Shown: positions 20,708 to 32,014, numbered from the stretch's first letter. The stretch: DNA of 64,000 nt from Niebla homalea (GCA_019925105.1 JAHGAU010000009.1:434001-498000), one strand, 5' to 3'. Program-made: numbers and translations. Notes: generated from the letters alone by a model not told the origin.

Positions 20708-22764
20708 GCTTGTCTCTGGGTCTCAAAGCGAAGAGGCCCAAGGTGGCAATGCCCCCTCTCATTTCTGGTCGGCATAAGTCAAAAGAATGTGACACAAGGT
20801 TTACAGGGTTCGACCAATATCAGGACACGGCAGGTGCACAGCGTGGGTCGTGAGCGTTGACGAGTGACCAACCCCTCAAGTACGAACTTCACGCATCTCT
20901 GGTTGCAGCCCAGGGGGCACTGACTGGTTTGCTCATTTGCAAGGCCTTCGTCTCGATTCTTACCTCTTGCTGTTGATCTTCTCACCGAGGCTGGCCATCG
21001 GGACACCAATAGTCATGCATCACCGGTTCCACCCAAGTCGCGACCTTTGTCGGCCAGTCGAGCTCTCTTGAACGTGTCACATCCATGGATGCTCAAGAAA
21101 AGTTGACGGTCCAAATGTGATTGGATAACCCAAAGACGAGCTTTCAGTGGTCCCATTACTCTGTCACGCTACTATCAGACTGGACATCTTCACGGAAATG
21201 CCGTGATGAGGGGCCTGTCGCATGGTAATATGGGCTGTGTACGCAGGGTCCTACCAAAGCGCCCAATCAAGGGAAGAGCCGCAGCATCGGATCTGCCATT
21301 CGACCTCGAACGCTTCTGTGCGAACAACCTCGACAGGATCCGGACCTTGCTGCAAGGAGATTCCTGCTATTGCCGCTCGACCTACAGGGACGAGCGACTT
21401 TGCTGAGATCATCTGCGGAATCTCAAGTGTGGGCCATTGGAATTTGACCATCACATATAGAACCTACATCTGTTCGGATCGACCTAATAGATGCATATAC
21501 GACATCAGCGAGGTTGCTTATTGCGCCGCCTGCTGAAGAATATGAACCCCAAATCATTGACGCCGGCTCTTCTCTCGGCACGTCATTTCCGTTGTTTCGG
21601 TCCTTGATCAATTTGCAATATCATACAGTCGCAAGTATCCCGCGATCTAAGGTACATGGGTTACTCGAAAGGAACAGAAGAGCTACGATGATCGAGGATC
21701 GAGGATCGAGATTTACTAGCAGCCACACTGTTTAAAGTCCTTGATTTGAACACTGCAACTCGGCAATCAATCGATGGAGTAACATGCTAGTAATTTCCTC
21801 AGCATGCAGATATCAACGATTCCCCTCTTCCTGAACAGGATCTTGCCTCCAGGGCCTAAGGCGATCACAACTACCCCCTCCCATGTCGATAGGCAAGTGC
21901 GGTTGGAACGGGCAAGCTCTTCCGGTTGGATCACTTAGTATCCATAAGGCTCATGCACTTACCCTGATCTTCAGGAGGCACGCGCTAAGCTAGACCTTTT
22001 GTGTGCGGCCAGCATTATTTGGTAAAGCTAAATTTGATGCCAGAGGAAGTTTTGGATCTTTAAGGACCGTCAGGCTAGGGGAAAGAAACATATGGACGAG
22101 ACGTGGGTTTTGAATGAAGTCCCTTCAACCAGCTACCAAGTATGATTGAAGATCAGGCGATATTTCCAAGAGGGTCATGATTCGCACCATGTAAGCAGGT
22201 ATAGCCAGGCAGAGGCCTCTATCCTCGTAGTCGAAGGATTTCGCTCTTTTCATTAATTCGGTAGAGACCCTGATGCTCTAAAAGAGACTATCATAAAATC
22301 TATCGACTTGTATCCAGAGTAGTCCGTCCCAAGACCCCAATCATCCATGCTGCCGTCATGTGGACGACCCGATACCCGAGTGTCCTGTTGATACCCTGTC
22401 CAGTAAACGCCCGCCGAGCTGTTGACTTTCTCCCAACCACCCTGGTAATTCAAAAATGATATGCAACAATGATGCATGTGCAAAAACGGCCCCGGAATGC
22501 CAACGATCAATAATGAATTCCCCCCCAACCCCTGATCGACCATGTTTTCTTCTCCCAGAGCATCCAAAGCCCTAGCTCTTCCTTTCCCCTTTAGCCCATC
22601 GCCAGCCCAGTCGCTGAGGCTCTCACCCCACAAACTCCCCCCTATCCTCCCCATCCGTTTCAAACTCAGGCATCTCCTGCTCGAACTCCATCTCCGACTG
22701 GTCCTCAAACCCCATCCCCCACCCTGCCCCCATCCCCCATCTCCCCCATCGTGACTACCATCCA
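20708..22764. other. Gene-poor 2-kb interval
   Basis: Nothing recognisable was found on either strand over about 2 kb. Open frames are short and differ in composition from the neighbouring genes. A small direct repeat (ATCGAGG units, about 21691-21712) is the only local structure noted. The right-hand end, near 22.25-22.76 kb, is probably the 3' untranslated region or an alternative C-terminus of the forkhead gene. Confidence 0.5.
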
Positions 22765-24926
22765 TCACCCCACCACCACCACTGCTCTCCTCCCCTTCCT
22801 CGTCCCCCAGATACCCCCCACCTCCGCATCATCCGCATCATCCCCAATATTGCCATATTGATGAAACCCCCCACCACCCATCTGGCTCTGCTGCCACGCC
22901 AACGGCACCACAGGCGCCGCCGGGCTCGACGACGACAACGGCGGCACACCCGTGTGATAAAACGGACTACTCGCCCCCCCTCCACCCGCCTCGGAGGAGC
23001 TGGCGAGGAAAGTATTGTTGTTGCTCGACGTCGGCGTCGCCGTGTGGCTGCGCGTCGGGATCGTGCGTGTCCACCACAGTTCAGGGAGACCGCTGCTGCC
23101 GCCCATGGTGTTGGTGTTGGTGTTGGTGTAGGAGGGAGGCAGCTCGCCACCGCCGCCGCCGTAGCGGGAGTGCGGGCGGTTCATGATGAGCGAGGGTGCT
23201 GCCGCTGCTGGTGGGGAGGCGAAGTTCGGGGTGCTGGGGAGGGGGGATGGCGGGGAGGACCCGCCGCCGCCGCCGTAGAGAGAGCCACCGGGGGTGGAGG
23301 GGGAGGCGCTGGATTGTTCTCGTTGCTGTTGTTGCTGTTGCTGAAGCCTCTGGATATGGCGCTGATGGCGGCGGTGGTGGGAGTGATGGTGACGATGATG
23401 ATGATCGTGGGCTTCGCGATCACGGCGCTGCTGCAGCAGCTCCCGCGTGGTTCGTCGCCCCGCTGCTTGACCTCCCCGGCGACCGGAGCGTTGGCGGAGG
23501 ATGTCGTTCACGCGGCCTTTGGGCTTCGAGGACGAGGCGGAGGCGACGTTGGCTTTGAAATCGTCCTTCTTGCGGTAGCGGGTCGTCGGTTGGATGCCGT
23601 TGGTGACGGCGGATTCTTCGAGGACCCAGATGAAGCCTTTTTTGGATTTGTCGAGCGGGTTGGTGTACGGGAGCTTGTTGAACGCCTGTGGTTTTGCGTG
23701 CTGTCAGTTGCTTTTGTTCCTGCATGGAGTGTGGAGTTGAGGACTGCAGTGAGTCTTGCTTCTTGATTCACAAGCAGAGGTGAAGCGGGAAAAGAGAGGA
23801 GAGGGTTGTATGGAGTGAGGACTGCACTCATTCTGTGTTTGGGTCCACAAGATGAAGTAGAAAGGAGGAGGAGACAGTTGCTCACCTGATTCATCGACAG
23901 ATTGTGTCGCACGCTGTTCTGCCATCCAGTGAAGTCCGGATCATCGGCCTTGTCGGTGTTTTCGGCAATCCATTTGTAAATGTCTTTGAGGATCATGCGA
24001 TGGTCTGGTACAGACATCAAGGCGGTGTAGATGAGCTGGGCGTATGGTGTATCTTCAGGCTGAGAGGTCTGATCAGAGTTCAAATTCCCCTGCTGCTCAA
24101 CCATTGGACTATCCTGTATCTCCATCCCGAATTCATCGACCTCTGAGTAGTATGAAGATACAGGAGGATCGTATTGATTGTAGTATCGTTCTACAGGTCT
24201 CTCAAATCGCTGTGCTGAGGCTAGATGATGAGAAGGGGCTGGAAGACCGGCAGGATAACGTAGCGACTGATCTTCAACGTCATATAATGGCGAAACTGGC
24301 GATGGATAGCCATGGAGGAATGTAGCATTGTGGATAGCCCCACTGTGGTGTCCGTTGCTGTAGGGATATGTGTTCATCGAGTCGTTCCGGCTAAGCATGC
24401 CATAAGGACGTCGATCCACGTTGTGATTTGACCGTTCATTGAAGGCCTGTGGAGCAAAGGCCCACTCGCTCTGGTCTTCTATGCTTTGAGGCCAATTGAG
24501 ATTCTGTTGAAAGGGATCTTGAGGGAATGGGTACATCGTCCCAAGTGGCGAATTGGAGAGAGAAGGAGATCCGGGGAATGAGTCAGACCGGGTGTTGCTA
24601 CTGATCTCCGGAGGCGCTAGATGAGTTTCATCGTTCACCGATGGAGGTAGAACATGAAGTCTCTCTACCAGTTCTCTCTGCTCATCCGAGTACATGGCTG
24701 TTACGGAAGATGGAGAGGTCTTTGTGCACGAGATGTGAGATGATGGACAAGGAGGAGTGTCTGTGAATGAGGAGTTCTTCTCAACTGATCTAGGAGAGAG
24801 TAAGAAGCGTCTCAATTGACTAGAAGAGCTTTTGGATGGTTTAAAAGGAGAGGGGAGGGTCACAAGGAGTGACAGGCCCCTTTTTGTAGGATGACTACTC
24901 TTATGGAGCTCTGAGGAGTGGGACAA
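22765..24926 (-). CDS. Forkhead (winged-helix) transcription factor
   Basis: The exons are 24926-23886 and 23685-22765 (653 aa if translation starts at 24926). A shorter product starting at MYSDEQREL (24695) is equally possible. The forkhead DNA-binding domain covers about residues 293-395: TPYAQLIYTALMSVPDHRMI, KDIYKWIAENTDK, the recognition-helix segment GWQNSVRHNLSMNQAFNKLP and wing 2 KKGFIWVLEES. A 200-nt intron (GTGAGC donor, CAG acceptor) sits between NQ and AF of the recognition region. C-terminal to the domain are a basic stretch, a His-rich tract (about 3395-bp mark of the window, 23385-23420), poly-Gln and poly-Gly runs. The last ~20 residues (GTRKGRRAVVVVG) are doubtful because other frames also look coding beyond (see findings). 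Targets are unknown; yeast relatives (Fkh, Sep1, Hcm1) control cell-cycle genes. Confidence 0.85.
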
Positions 24927-25750
24927 AGTAAAGCTTGCTCATCCTTGTGATAGAGTAAACAACCTACGTGCTGCTGGTGGAGCCTTGACTGAACAAAGCA
25001 GCATTACAGTAGCAAATTTTCCCTGTATGCACATGCCCGTTCGTTAAGAGGCCAGGGATCCCAATTAGCTGCATCTCCGTTGCATTCGTCAGTCAAAAGG
25101 AATACGCAGGAATCCATGTTTGGCAAGTGTGACCAGGCAGCTTGGTAGGGCATCATCTCCTCTGCATCGTTCCAAATGTTGGGTTTGGATCCGTTTGTGA
25201 ATGCTCCGTTTGACTGATCAGGAGCACAAATGCCTAGGAACAATGCTCCACTACCGTTCAAACTTTGATGAAGAAGCATTCGAGCGGTAAGGCAGCGGTT
25301 AAATGCATCTTGAAGCTGGCTGGCCTCGCTTTGACAGGTCATCTAGACCGCCGCTTGCGCAGCCTTCTTTGAATAGTGTACGAGACGCCATACGCTATAC
25401 AAAATGATGCGAGGAAAAATTGATCTCCCTTACTGACACTCTACGCAGACATGATCGTGCTGCAGTCCATGGTATTGCATCCTGCATTGCAATTTGACCC
25501 ACCTTGTGCAAGTCGTCTTTAGCGTTGAGCTCAACTCCCCATGTATGAGCACAAGCACCATCATGAGCATTGGCATTAGCGTCTGTACCCCCTTTTTGAT
25601 AGATTTCTCTCTGCCTCTCTCTCTCTCCATCTCTCTCTCTCTCGCTCTCTGTCTCCCAATCCACAGATGAGTAACCCACAGATGAGCGCGGCGTTTTGAC
25701 AATAAAAAGGCCAAGTGAGCTTTGAGTGATGCAGAATGAAGTCCAGGTGT
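24927..25750. other. Intergenic region with microsatellite
   Basis: This 824-bp interval lies between the start of the forkhead gene and the stop of cactin. It contains a CT-rich microsatellite (listed separately) and a duplicated CCACAGATGAG at about 25669-25685. The open frame 25004-25342 on the minus strand shows no family resemblance. Confidence 0.5.
25605..25655. repeat. (CT)n-rich microsatellite
   Basis: This is an interrupted CT/TCTC tract of about 50 bp in the intergenic region upstream of the forkhead gene and downstream of cactin. It should be length-variable. Confidence 0.9.
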
Positions 25751-27644
25751 CTATTTTCTGTAATAGACCTACTTCGAATCAGTATAGGTAGTTTTCTCAA
25801 CGGGCAGCGTCTAAGGGCTTACCTTCTTGAACTGAAAATGCAATTGTAGGATTCCCTGAGACCACGTTTAGTACATTAAAATTTCGCTGGGCGGGATAAT
25901 TTACCTTGTCAAAGCTACTTTTGAATCCGCGGTCTCGTTTGGCACTGAAGTCCCATTCCTTGTCGACAATCTTGAAGCCTAGATCCTCGTACGGCGGACC
26001 GCTGATGAATCTAATCAGGCATGTGTCTTCCTCACCAGCAGGAGCAAAAGATTCTCCACGCTTGCGACCACCTTCGCGCTCGATGCGGTATGTCGGTGCT
26101 TTCGTCTTATCTATAAGATCGGGATAGAAAATGTTCAATTTGTAGCCTTGTACGACCTTTGGTGGCGGGTTGTCATGATCATAATGGGTTTGATTGTACT
26201 TGTTCCATTCGTAGCCCATTTGCACTCGATTGAAATAGCGTGGCTTTCGTGGACGATATTTCCCGGCCCACAGGGACTTTGATTTCGTTTCGACTTCTTC
26301 CTCACCTGCAAAGATTTCTTCGTCTTCCTGTACTCCTCGAGCGACCTCACGCTCATAGAGAGCCTTGGTTGCAGATGAGAAATCTTCCTGTGGGACAGCT
26401 GCGAATCGCGATGACGAGTCTGCGGTGGTCCCTGTGCTTTTTGGAGATTGATGGCGAACCAGACGGTCAGGCAATGCTTGTTTTGCTGGCACATATCCTA
26501 GATGTGAGATCTGAGATCTTTCCGCATTCTTAAGAGGAGTCAGTATTGCGCATTGCGCATAGTCCTGATAGACAATCACTCACAAATCTTTGCATCACTT
26601 CAGTTTCCTCAATGAGTTCAAGTTGCTTGTCCTCTGGCTGTAGCTTGAGCTCTGGCTCCGGGTCTAGCTCTCGAGAATATTGAATACTAACCATGCCGTT
26701 CGAGTCCTCGGTACTGACGTCGCCCGATGAAGTAGTCTGCAACAAAAGGTCAAGTTTTCGCTTCAAGTCGTCACCTTCAACTCGCTGTTCTTGTCGATAT
26801 TTCTCAAGTCGACTTTTGATAACAGAGTCGTACACGGACTTCAACTCTGCTTTGGCTTTGAAGACATTCACACTCTTAAGAAGCTGCTCCCAATACTCCA
26901 CATCTATGGGTTCATTAGATTCTAATTTGCCAGATATCTGTCTCTCAAGAGCCGTCAACTCTGCAAGATTTTTTGGGCTCAGTAAGCGATCGATGTCTGC
27001 AGCTACGGAGGTACCGCTGCGGCCATGTGTCAACTTCGGTCCAGCCTTAGCTTGAGATTCCTCACAGATTGTCTTGAGGGCCTGTGCAAATGCTTTAGCA
27101 ACGAGTACGTATAGTAGGAAAGCACCAGCCTCACCATCCAATATCTCTTGTTGTCGACGTTCGTCTCCAGCGACTTGTACGTCTCAATGTCCTTGCCAAG
27201 GTCTTGTAATTGTTTTGTATCCATTCCTTGAAAAATACTGGATGGATCTATGACTTCCACATCCTCCTCCTCTTCCACCTCGTCCTCCAAGAGATCCTTG
27301 TCCTTGTCTATGACACTCAGTGTAACGGCCAGCCAGTCGATTGGCTTTGCTCGCCCTTCTTTGACACGTATCTGAGCTTTCTTCTTAGACTGCTTCAACA
27401 CGAAATCGTCCTCCTTGGCGACCCACTCTCGCATTTGTTCATCTTCTTGGATCTGGTTTCGACGTGTCTGCTCTCGTGCAAAGGTTTCTTCCTCGTTACG
27501 TCCTCTAGAAGGATATTTGGACATTTGCGGTTCATCATATTGGCGTGGACTCTCCTGCCTTGGATCCTTACGATGGTATTTGGTTTGTCTTTCCCATGGC
27601 GGTGCGGCTGGCAGAGCCCGCTTGCGAGAGTCTGTTGCAGACAT
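25751..27644 (-). CDS. Cactin, conserved spliceosome-associated protein
   Basis: There are five exons on the minus strand: 27644-27135, 27081-26584, 26528-25905, 25855-25823 and 25768-25751 (560 aa). Cactin associates with the catalytic spliceosome and is needed for correct splicing of many transcripts. The N-terminal third is charged (EEETFAREQTRRNQ...). The middle has the cactin_mid helices (SLETNVDNKRYW, ALKTICEESQAK, DVEYWEQLL). The C-terminal domain is nearly diagnostic: KPRYFNRVQMGYEWNKYNQT, HYDHDNPPPKVVQGYKLNIF, YPDLIDKTKAPTY and ISGPPYEDLGFKIVDKEWDF. The last two exons encode only 11 residues (GILQLHFQFKK) and 5 residues (VYYRK) before the stop. These restore the conserved cactin end, whereas reading through the donor at 25904 gives an unrelated tail. 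Start sites of cactin and XLF are 272 bp apart. Confidence 0.93.
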
Positions 27645-27916
27645 AGAGGATTACGACTAAGAGACCTCTTTTGATCTTCCCTAGAGCAAAATACGATCAC
27701 CGTATGCAAAGGTTTCTGTAAAGAGTTCAGAATGCCGAGATCTCGATATACTACTGCCTTAGAGTGTCTGAGCCAAAATACGGTAGTCTGAAAATAATTT
27801 AGCGCAAGAACAAACATAGACTGCCCGCTTTTCCGCTCGACAAATCCAAACCCCTATCTTAATATTATACCTTCTAAATCACTGTCCAACGCTGGTTGCC
27901 AAGTCTTGCAGCGAGA

Positions 27917-29468
27917 ATGTCATCAACGTGGAACGTCCTGAAAGATCAAAAGACTCCTCTATTTATTCATTACGAATTTGGATCACAAAGCTACTCGGTT
28001 TGGCTCACCGATTTAACGGACGTATGGGGAGAAACCTTGAACAGGAAGGAGATTGTGAAGAGGGCTCTTACGGCAGATACTAGCATTGATCCAAGCGAAG
28101 ATACAAGCCAGATGCAATCTTTCCTATCGAATATTCAAAAAGCATTGGAGCAGCAGCCAGACACTCTCTTAAGCGCTATCATCTCTGATAGCAGTAGTAG
28201 TCGAGAGAGCCTTGAATTACGGCTCAATATTCCACTGCCAGGCTCACTGCCACCTCTGCAATGGTCCATGTATCTCTCAAAATGCCCGCCTTCTTTTATC
28301 TTGAGTAAGATTTGGTTTCCAGTGCTTGTCGATAGGATGACCGCGGCATCGGAAAAAGCTTCCCTCATACAGCAAGTGAAAGAAAAGGATCAAATCATTA
28401 CTAGACTGCTAGATCAGATGCAAGCGGATGGTTCTGATTTGAGTAAGGTCTTCCCAGGAATAGCAGTCTCCAAGCCACACAGTAGAGGCAATATAAGACA
28501 AGCTATAGGTAAGAGCATCAAAGGGATGGCGACATTTGATGAAGCTCTTTGGCAAAATCGAGTGCTGGAAAAAACCACCAGGGCATCGAGCCTCGAGATC
28601 TTGATGTGTGAGCTCTCGCCAATGGTGATATCCGACTCTTCCAGTGCCTTTGATTTTTCTGGAAATGCAACCTCAGGGCTACCTTCTATTAAAAGCAAAC
28701 TTCCAGAGCAAGTAGCATCCAAGGCTCAGTTAGAAGCTATCCACGCGCCTGAGGAAACAGAACAGGCAGCAAAGCATGAAGCAGACGATTTCCAGGTAGG
28801 CAAATGCTCTGGAAGACGTTTCGAGCGAAAAACTGATTCAATGACAGAGACAGCCTAGCCCCCCAAAACCAATCAAACCGACAAGGTTGCAACGCTCACC
28901 AATCCTTGAGCATACTCGTCGGACTCCTGATCCAACAGATGGTGATTCAACAACAGATGTTAGCGACGAGGACACAAAGTCTTCTCAAAGTGTGGGTCCC
29001 GAGCCTCCTGTAATGAAGCGCTCCCAAAATATTAGTCATGTGTCGAATACGGTCCCCACTAAATCGCCACATTCGTCTGGGCATCTGTCTCCAACTGTCG
29101 ATGTCATGGATCTAGACGACACCAATGCTGTCGGTCAGGATACCGATGAGGCTACAAAACCAAAACGTAAGCTAGGAAAGATAGGGGGTAAGAAGGGTGC
29201 CAAGCATAGCGATACCGTTGCTGAAGAATCAAGTAATGATGCGAGCAAGCCATTTGGGCAAGTCGGCACTGACAACTCGGAGCATGAGCACTCTTCCAAG
29301 GTAGCGGATGCTCGATCAATTGCTAGGGGTAGGCCAAATGCTGCTCAAAAAAGCGCTACGTCTCCGAGAGAGACATCTGAAGAGCGAGCGAACAAGAATC
29401 GTGAACGATTAAAGCGAGAGCTAGATAGTAAAAACAATGCTGGGACCAAGAAAAGGCGAAAATTTTGA
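27917..29468 (+). CDS. NEJ1: XLF/Nej1 (Cernunnos-like) non-homologous end-joining factor
   Basis: The exons are 27917-28795 and 28854-29468, giving 497 aa from the ATG at 27917. XLF/Nej1 works with DNA ligase IV (Dnl4-Lif1) to join double-strand breaks. The N-terminal head (about 1-125) has TPLFIHYEFGSQSYSVWLTD, LTDVWGETLNRKEIVKRAL, TSIDPSED and LPPLQWSMYLSKCPPSF. The following helix is a coiled coil (ASLIQQVKEKDQIITRLLDQ) ending in DGSDLSKVFPGIA, the VFPGxA signature I remember from fungal XLF proteins. The 58-nt intron leads into PSPPKPIKPTRLQRSP, then a disordered Ser/Thr-rich region. The final basic motif (KNRERLKRELDSKN, AGTKKRRKF) resembles the Ku- or DNA-binding tail and a nuclear signal of XLF. 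Confidence 0.87.
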
Positions 29469-29823
29469 CGACTTCACTCAATGCTCCCGGAGCTAGTATC
29501 ACAACACTCTAAGTTCTCACGAAATATCTTGAAAGTTCCTACCACTATCACGAACAGGAAAAGACATCTCAAACCGAATGGGCATTCTTCAGAGGTCTTC
29601 ATAATACTGTACTACATTCCTACTACCTTGCTCTCCTCATCACGTCGTACTTCGATCAGCCATTCGCCTTCTTTGTAGTAAATTGACAACACTTCAAAAC
29701 ATCGCGGTGATTTCACACAGCAGAATTCAAGACGCGTCTGGTGTCGAACTGCTCGATACCTGATCCATCATTTCATCCCCATAATCTGTTACATTCTCAC
29801 TATTCGTATTCCTGAAAAGCACA
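29469..29823. other. Intergenic region, XLF / orphan gene
   Basis: This is 355 bp between two plus-strand genes, holding the XLF terminator region and the promoter of the next gene. No coding signal was seen. Confidence 0.5.
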
Positions 29824-30737
29824 ATGACGGACAAATCACAATCTCATTCACGCCTGCGAGCGACCGCTCCTGAATTCGTTCCTGAATTCGTTCCTGGATT
29901 CGTTCCTGGATTCGTTCCTGATTTCGCTCCTGAATTCGTTCCTGCTCCTGTTCCAGGTATGCCACCTTTCTGCGGCCAGTATAGCTTCATATTCTATGAC
30001 ACATACTGACCATTGACCAGACCTACCCATGATGCTTCCTCAGCCATTATACTATGGTGAGAGGCTACTGTGAAAGCTGAAACTCTTTTGCTAATCGTTT
30101 AGATCAAAACCCACCGCTCACGGCTATTCCTCTCCAAGGCACGCTTCAAGGTCTCGTCTTTAACTACCACGAATATTCCGCTCAATACAACGGAGACATC
30201 CACGATGTCATGTACAATGCCCCTTCTGAGCCCCACCAAGCGACCGACCGCAATGCTCCTGGCGAGCCGGACTTGCACGTTACTCATCCTACGCTCGCTC
30301 CAGGCCAAGACACGAATCTCCACTCATTCCCCATGGCCGCCGAGCTCCTTTGCCGCTGCAACGGCGTCGCCATGTGGTACCCCAGCAGCATGATGGTCAA
30401 CCACGTTTGCCACAACACCGAGCTCCAGCCCCAGCACGCCTGGAACGCGGCGTCCGCCTACCACGAGCAGGAGCCCTACGCCATGGGGGTCCGCCGGGAG
30501 GCCGATCAGGGCCAGTACCGGCCCTACATGCCGGCGGGGCATGGCAAGTCTGGGGCTCCTCCCGGGGCCAAGGGGGCGGCTCGCCGCGAACGGCGGGAGC
30601 TGGAGAACCGTGGGGCAGCCGTAGAGCATGGGATGGACGTGGTGAGGCGCGGCAGGCCCACCAAACGGGCTTCGCCGGAGAAGCAGACCTGGAAGAAAGG
30701 CGCCTTCCAGGGCAAAAAGGGGTCGAAGCGCAACTGA
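29824..30737 (+). CDS. Unrecognised protein with EFVP/GFVP repeats and a basic C-terminus
   Basis: I do not recognise this family. The exons are 29824-29956, a 36-nt microexon 30021-30056, and 30103-30737 (267 aa). The introns are 64 and 46 nt with GTATGC and GTGAGA donors, and only this splicing joins the two long open stretches. The N-terminus (about 16-40) is six tandem tetrapeptides (PEFV, PGFV, PDFA types) encoded by a 12-bp minisatellite. A central region follows (TLQGLVFNYHEYSAQYNGD, then HSFPMAAELLCRCNGVAMWY). It has three Cys and several His (CRC...HVCH) that could bind zinc, but this is unproven. The C-terminal 90 residues are highly basic with likely nuclear signals (RRGRPTKRASPEKQ, GKKGSKRN), and base composition there rises to high GC. 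The product may be nuclear and nucleic-acid binding. Confidence 0.6.
29869..29940 (+). repeat. Coding minisatellite, 6 x 12 bp
   Basis: Six uninterrupted 12-bp units (CCTGAATTCGTT and variants with GGA or GAT/GCT) run through the first exon of the orphan gene and encode PEFV, PGFV and PDFA tetrapeptides. Unit length is a multiple of three, so copy-number change keeps the frame. Confidence 0.95.
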
Positions 30738-30943
30738 GCATGCTGCGGCACAGGGAGGGAGGAGGGGGGTCGCGTTTGCCTTTGAAAGGCACATTGTTTG
30801 TTTTGCTGTGAGATAGATTGAATTGATTGAATTGCGTGCCTTGCCAACTAAATGAGCTTGATTTGAAAATACATGCCCTCGAAGGCCCCCCAGCCAATCA
30901 TCTGCCTACCCCTGGATCCTCACATCCTTGATCGCCCAGCTAG

Positions 30944-32014
30944 TCATTTCATATCCGGCAATGACCTCACATAATGCGCTGGACACTCATAACCCCCCGG
31001 ATTATGATGCAGATACGCCTGATGATAGTCCTCAGCATCCCACCCTACGTCATCAGACTCACATTAGCAAAGATTCGAATGACCCCAAACACATCCTGAA
31101 AAAGGCCAGCAACTCGAGACAAACAGATCTACTCACATTTCCCCGCCTCCAAGACCTCGGTGCTGATCTTTCCCTTCCACCACTGCTCGTTCGCCTTCTG
31201 CGTCACCTCCTCGGCGACACGCTTCTGCTCGTCGCCGTGGTAGAAGATGCCGGAGCGGTACTGGGTGCCGGAGTCCATACCCTGGCGGTTCAGGGTGGTG
31301 GGGTCGTGCATCTTGTAGAAGAACTGGAGGAGGGTCGTGTAGCTGACGGCGGCGGGGTCGAAGGTAACCTGGAGGGCTTCGGCGTCTGCTCAATAAGGTA
31401 GGTTAGCGGGTTATCAGTCTTTGGACCTCCTTTTTGCACGTTGTATGTCTTCTGGACGAGCCCGAGCGTTGCACACACACAAACACACACACACACACAC
31501 ACAGAAAGACTCGCTTTTGCAGCAGAAGAAGACGAAGAAGGAGAAGAAGACAGGGAGAGAGAAAGAAGGAATCAACACTCACGGCCCGTCCTCCCCGAAC
31601 ACACGGCCCGATAGCTCGGACTGTTCGTATCCCCTACACGACGCCCCATGCATCCCCAATCAGCATTTCCCTCAATCTCATCATCAAGAACTCTGCTTCC
31701 CGGAGAGCTCATCCCCTAAACCCCCCCCATCACAAACACACACACAGAACGACTCCGGAGATCTACTCACCACCAATATACCCCACCCTCGCATCGAGCA
31801 ACCCCTTGCCCGCGAAATGCTTCCTGAACAGATGCTCCACGCCCCAGAAGCACCCGGCGGCGACGGTGCACTTCTCCGCGTTCGACGGGAAGTCCTTGTC
31901 GGACACGGCTTGCGCTTCGGGGTTCAGCGATTTGGCGGTCGCGGCGGTGGTGGTGGTGGTGAAGGGACGGAAGATGCGGGATAAGAGGGTAGGCAGCATG
32001 TTGGGGGCGGCCAT
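30944..32014 (-). CDS. MXR1: Peptide-methionine (S)-S-oxide reductase MsrA
   Basis: The exons are 32014-31771, 31633-31583, 31385-31137 and 31044-30944 (214 aa). MsrA reduces methionine-S-sulfoxide in proteins and repairs oxidative damage using thioredoxin. The catalytic motif [12 protein letters not shown] contains the nucleophilic Cys. It is followed by VGYIGG, then exon 2 ([16 protein letters not shown]), [54 protein letters not shown] and [11 protein letters not shown]. All three introns are in phase 1, and the tiny 51-nt exon 2 was placed by the conserved NPSYRxVCSGxTGHAE block. The first ~30 residues ([20 protein letters not shown]) look like a mitochondrial presequence; cytosolic initiation at Met6 is possible. 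Intron 2 carries a CA/TG microsatellite. Confidence 0.92.
31472..31503. repeat. (CA)n microsatellite inside an MsrA intron
   Basis: This is a CA repeat of about 32 bp, interrupted once by an extra A, within the 197-nt second intron of the MsrA gene. On the coding strand it is a GT tract, followed upstream by a CTT-rich stretch. Confidence 0.9.

Noticed and set aside
20810..20825. GGTTCGACCA, resembling a tRNA B box
   Set aside because: It deviates from the B-box consensus at the end, and no A box or acceptor stem is found at the right distance.
22253..22768. 171-codon minus-strand open frame after the forkhead stop
   Set aside because: Most of it is probably 3' UTR; only the first part may be coding, which is reported as an uncertainty of the forkhead C-terminus.
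22858..23766. 302-codon plus-strand open frame
   Set aside because: It is antisense to the forkhead gene's low-complexity region; the product is an Arg/Gly/Ala-rich mirror of it.
25004..25342. 112-codon minus-strand open frame downstream of cactin
   Set aside because: No motif or family resemblance, and it lacks splice partners.
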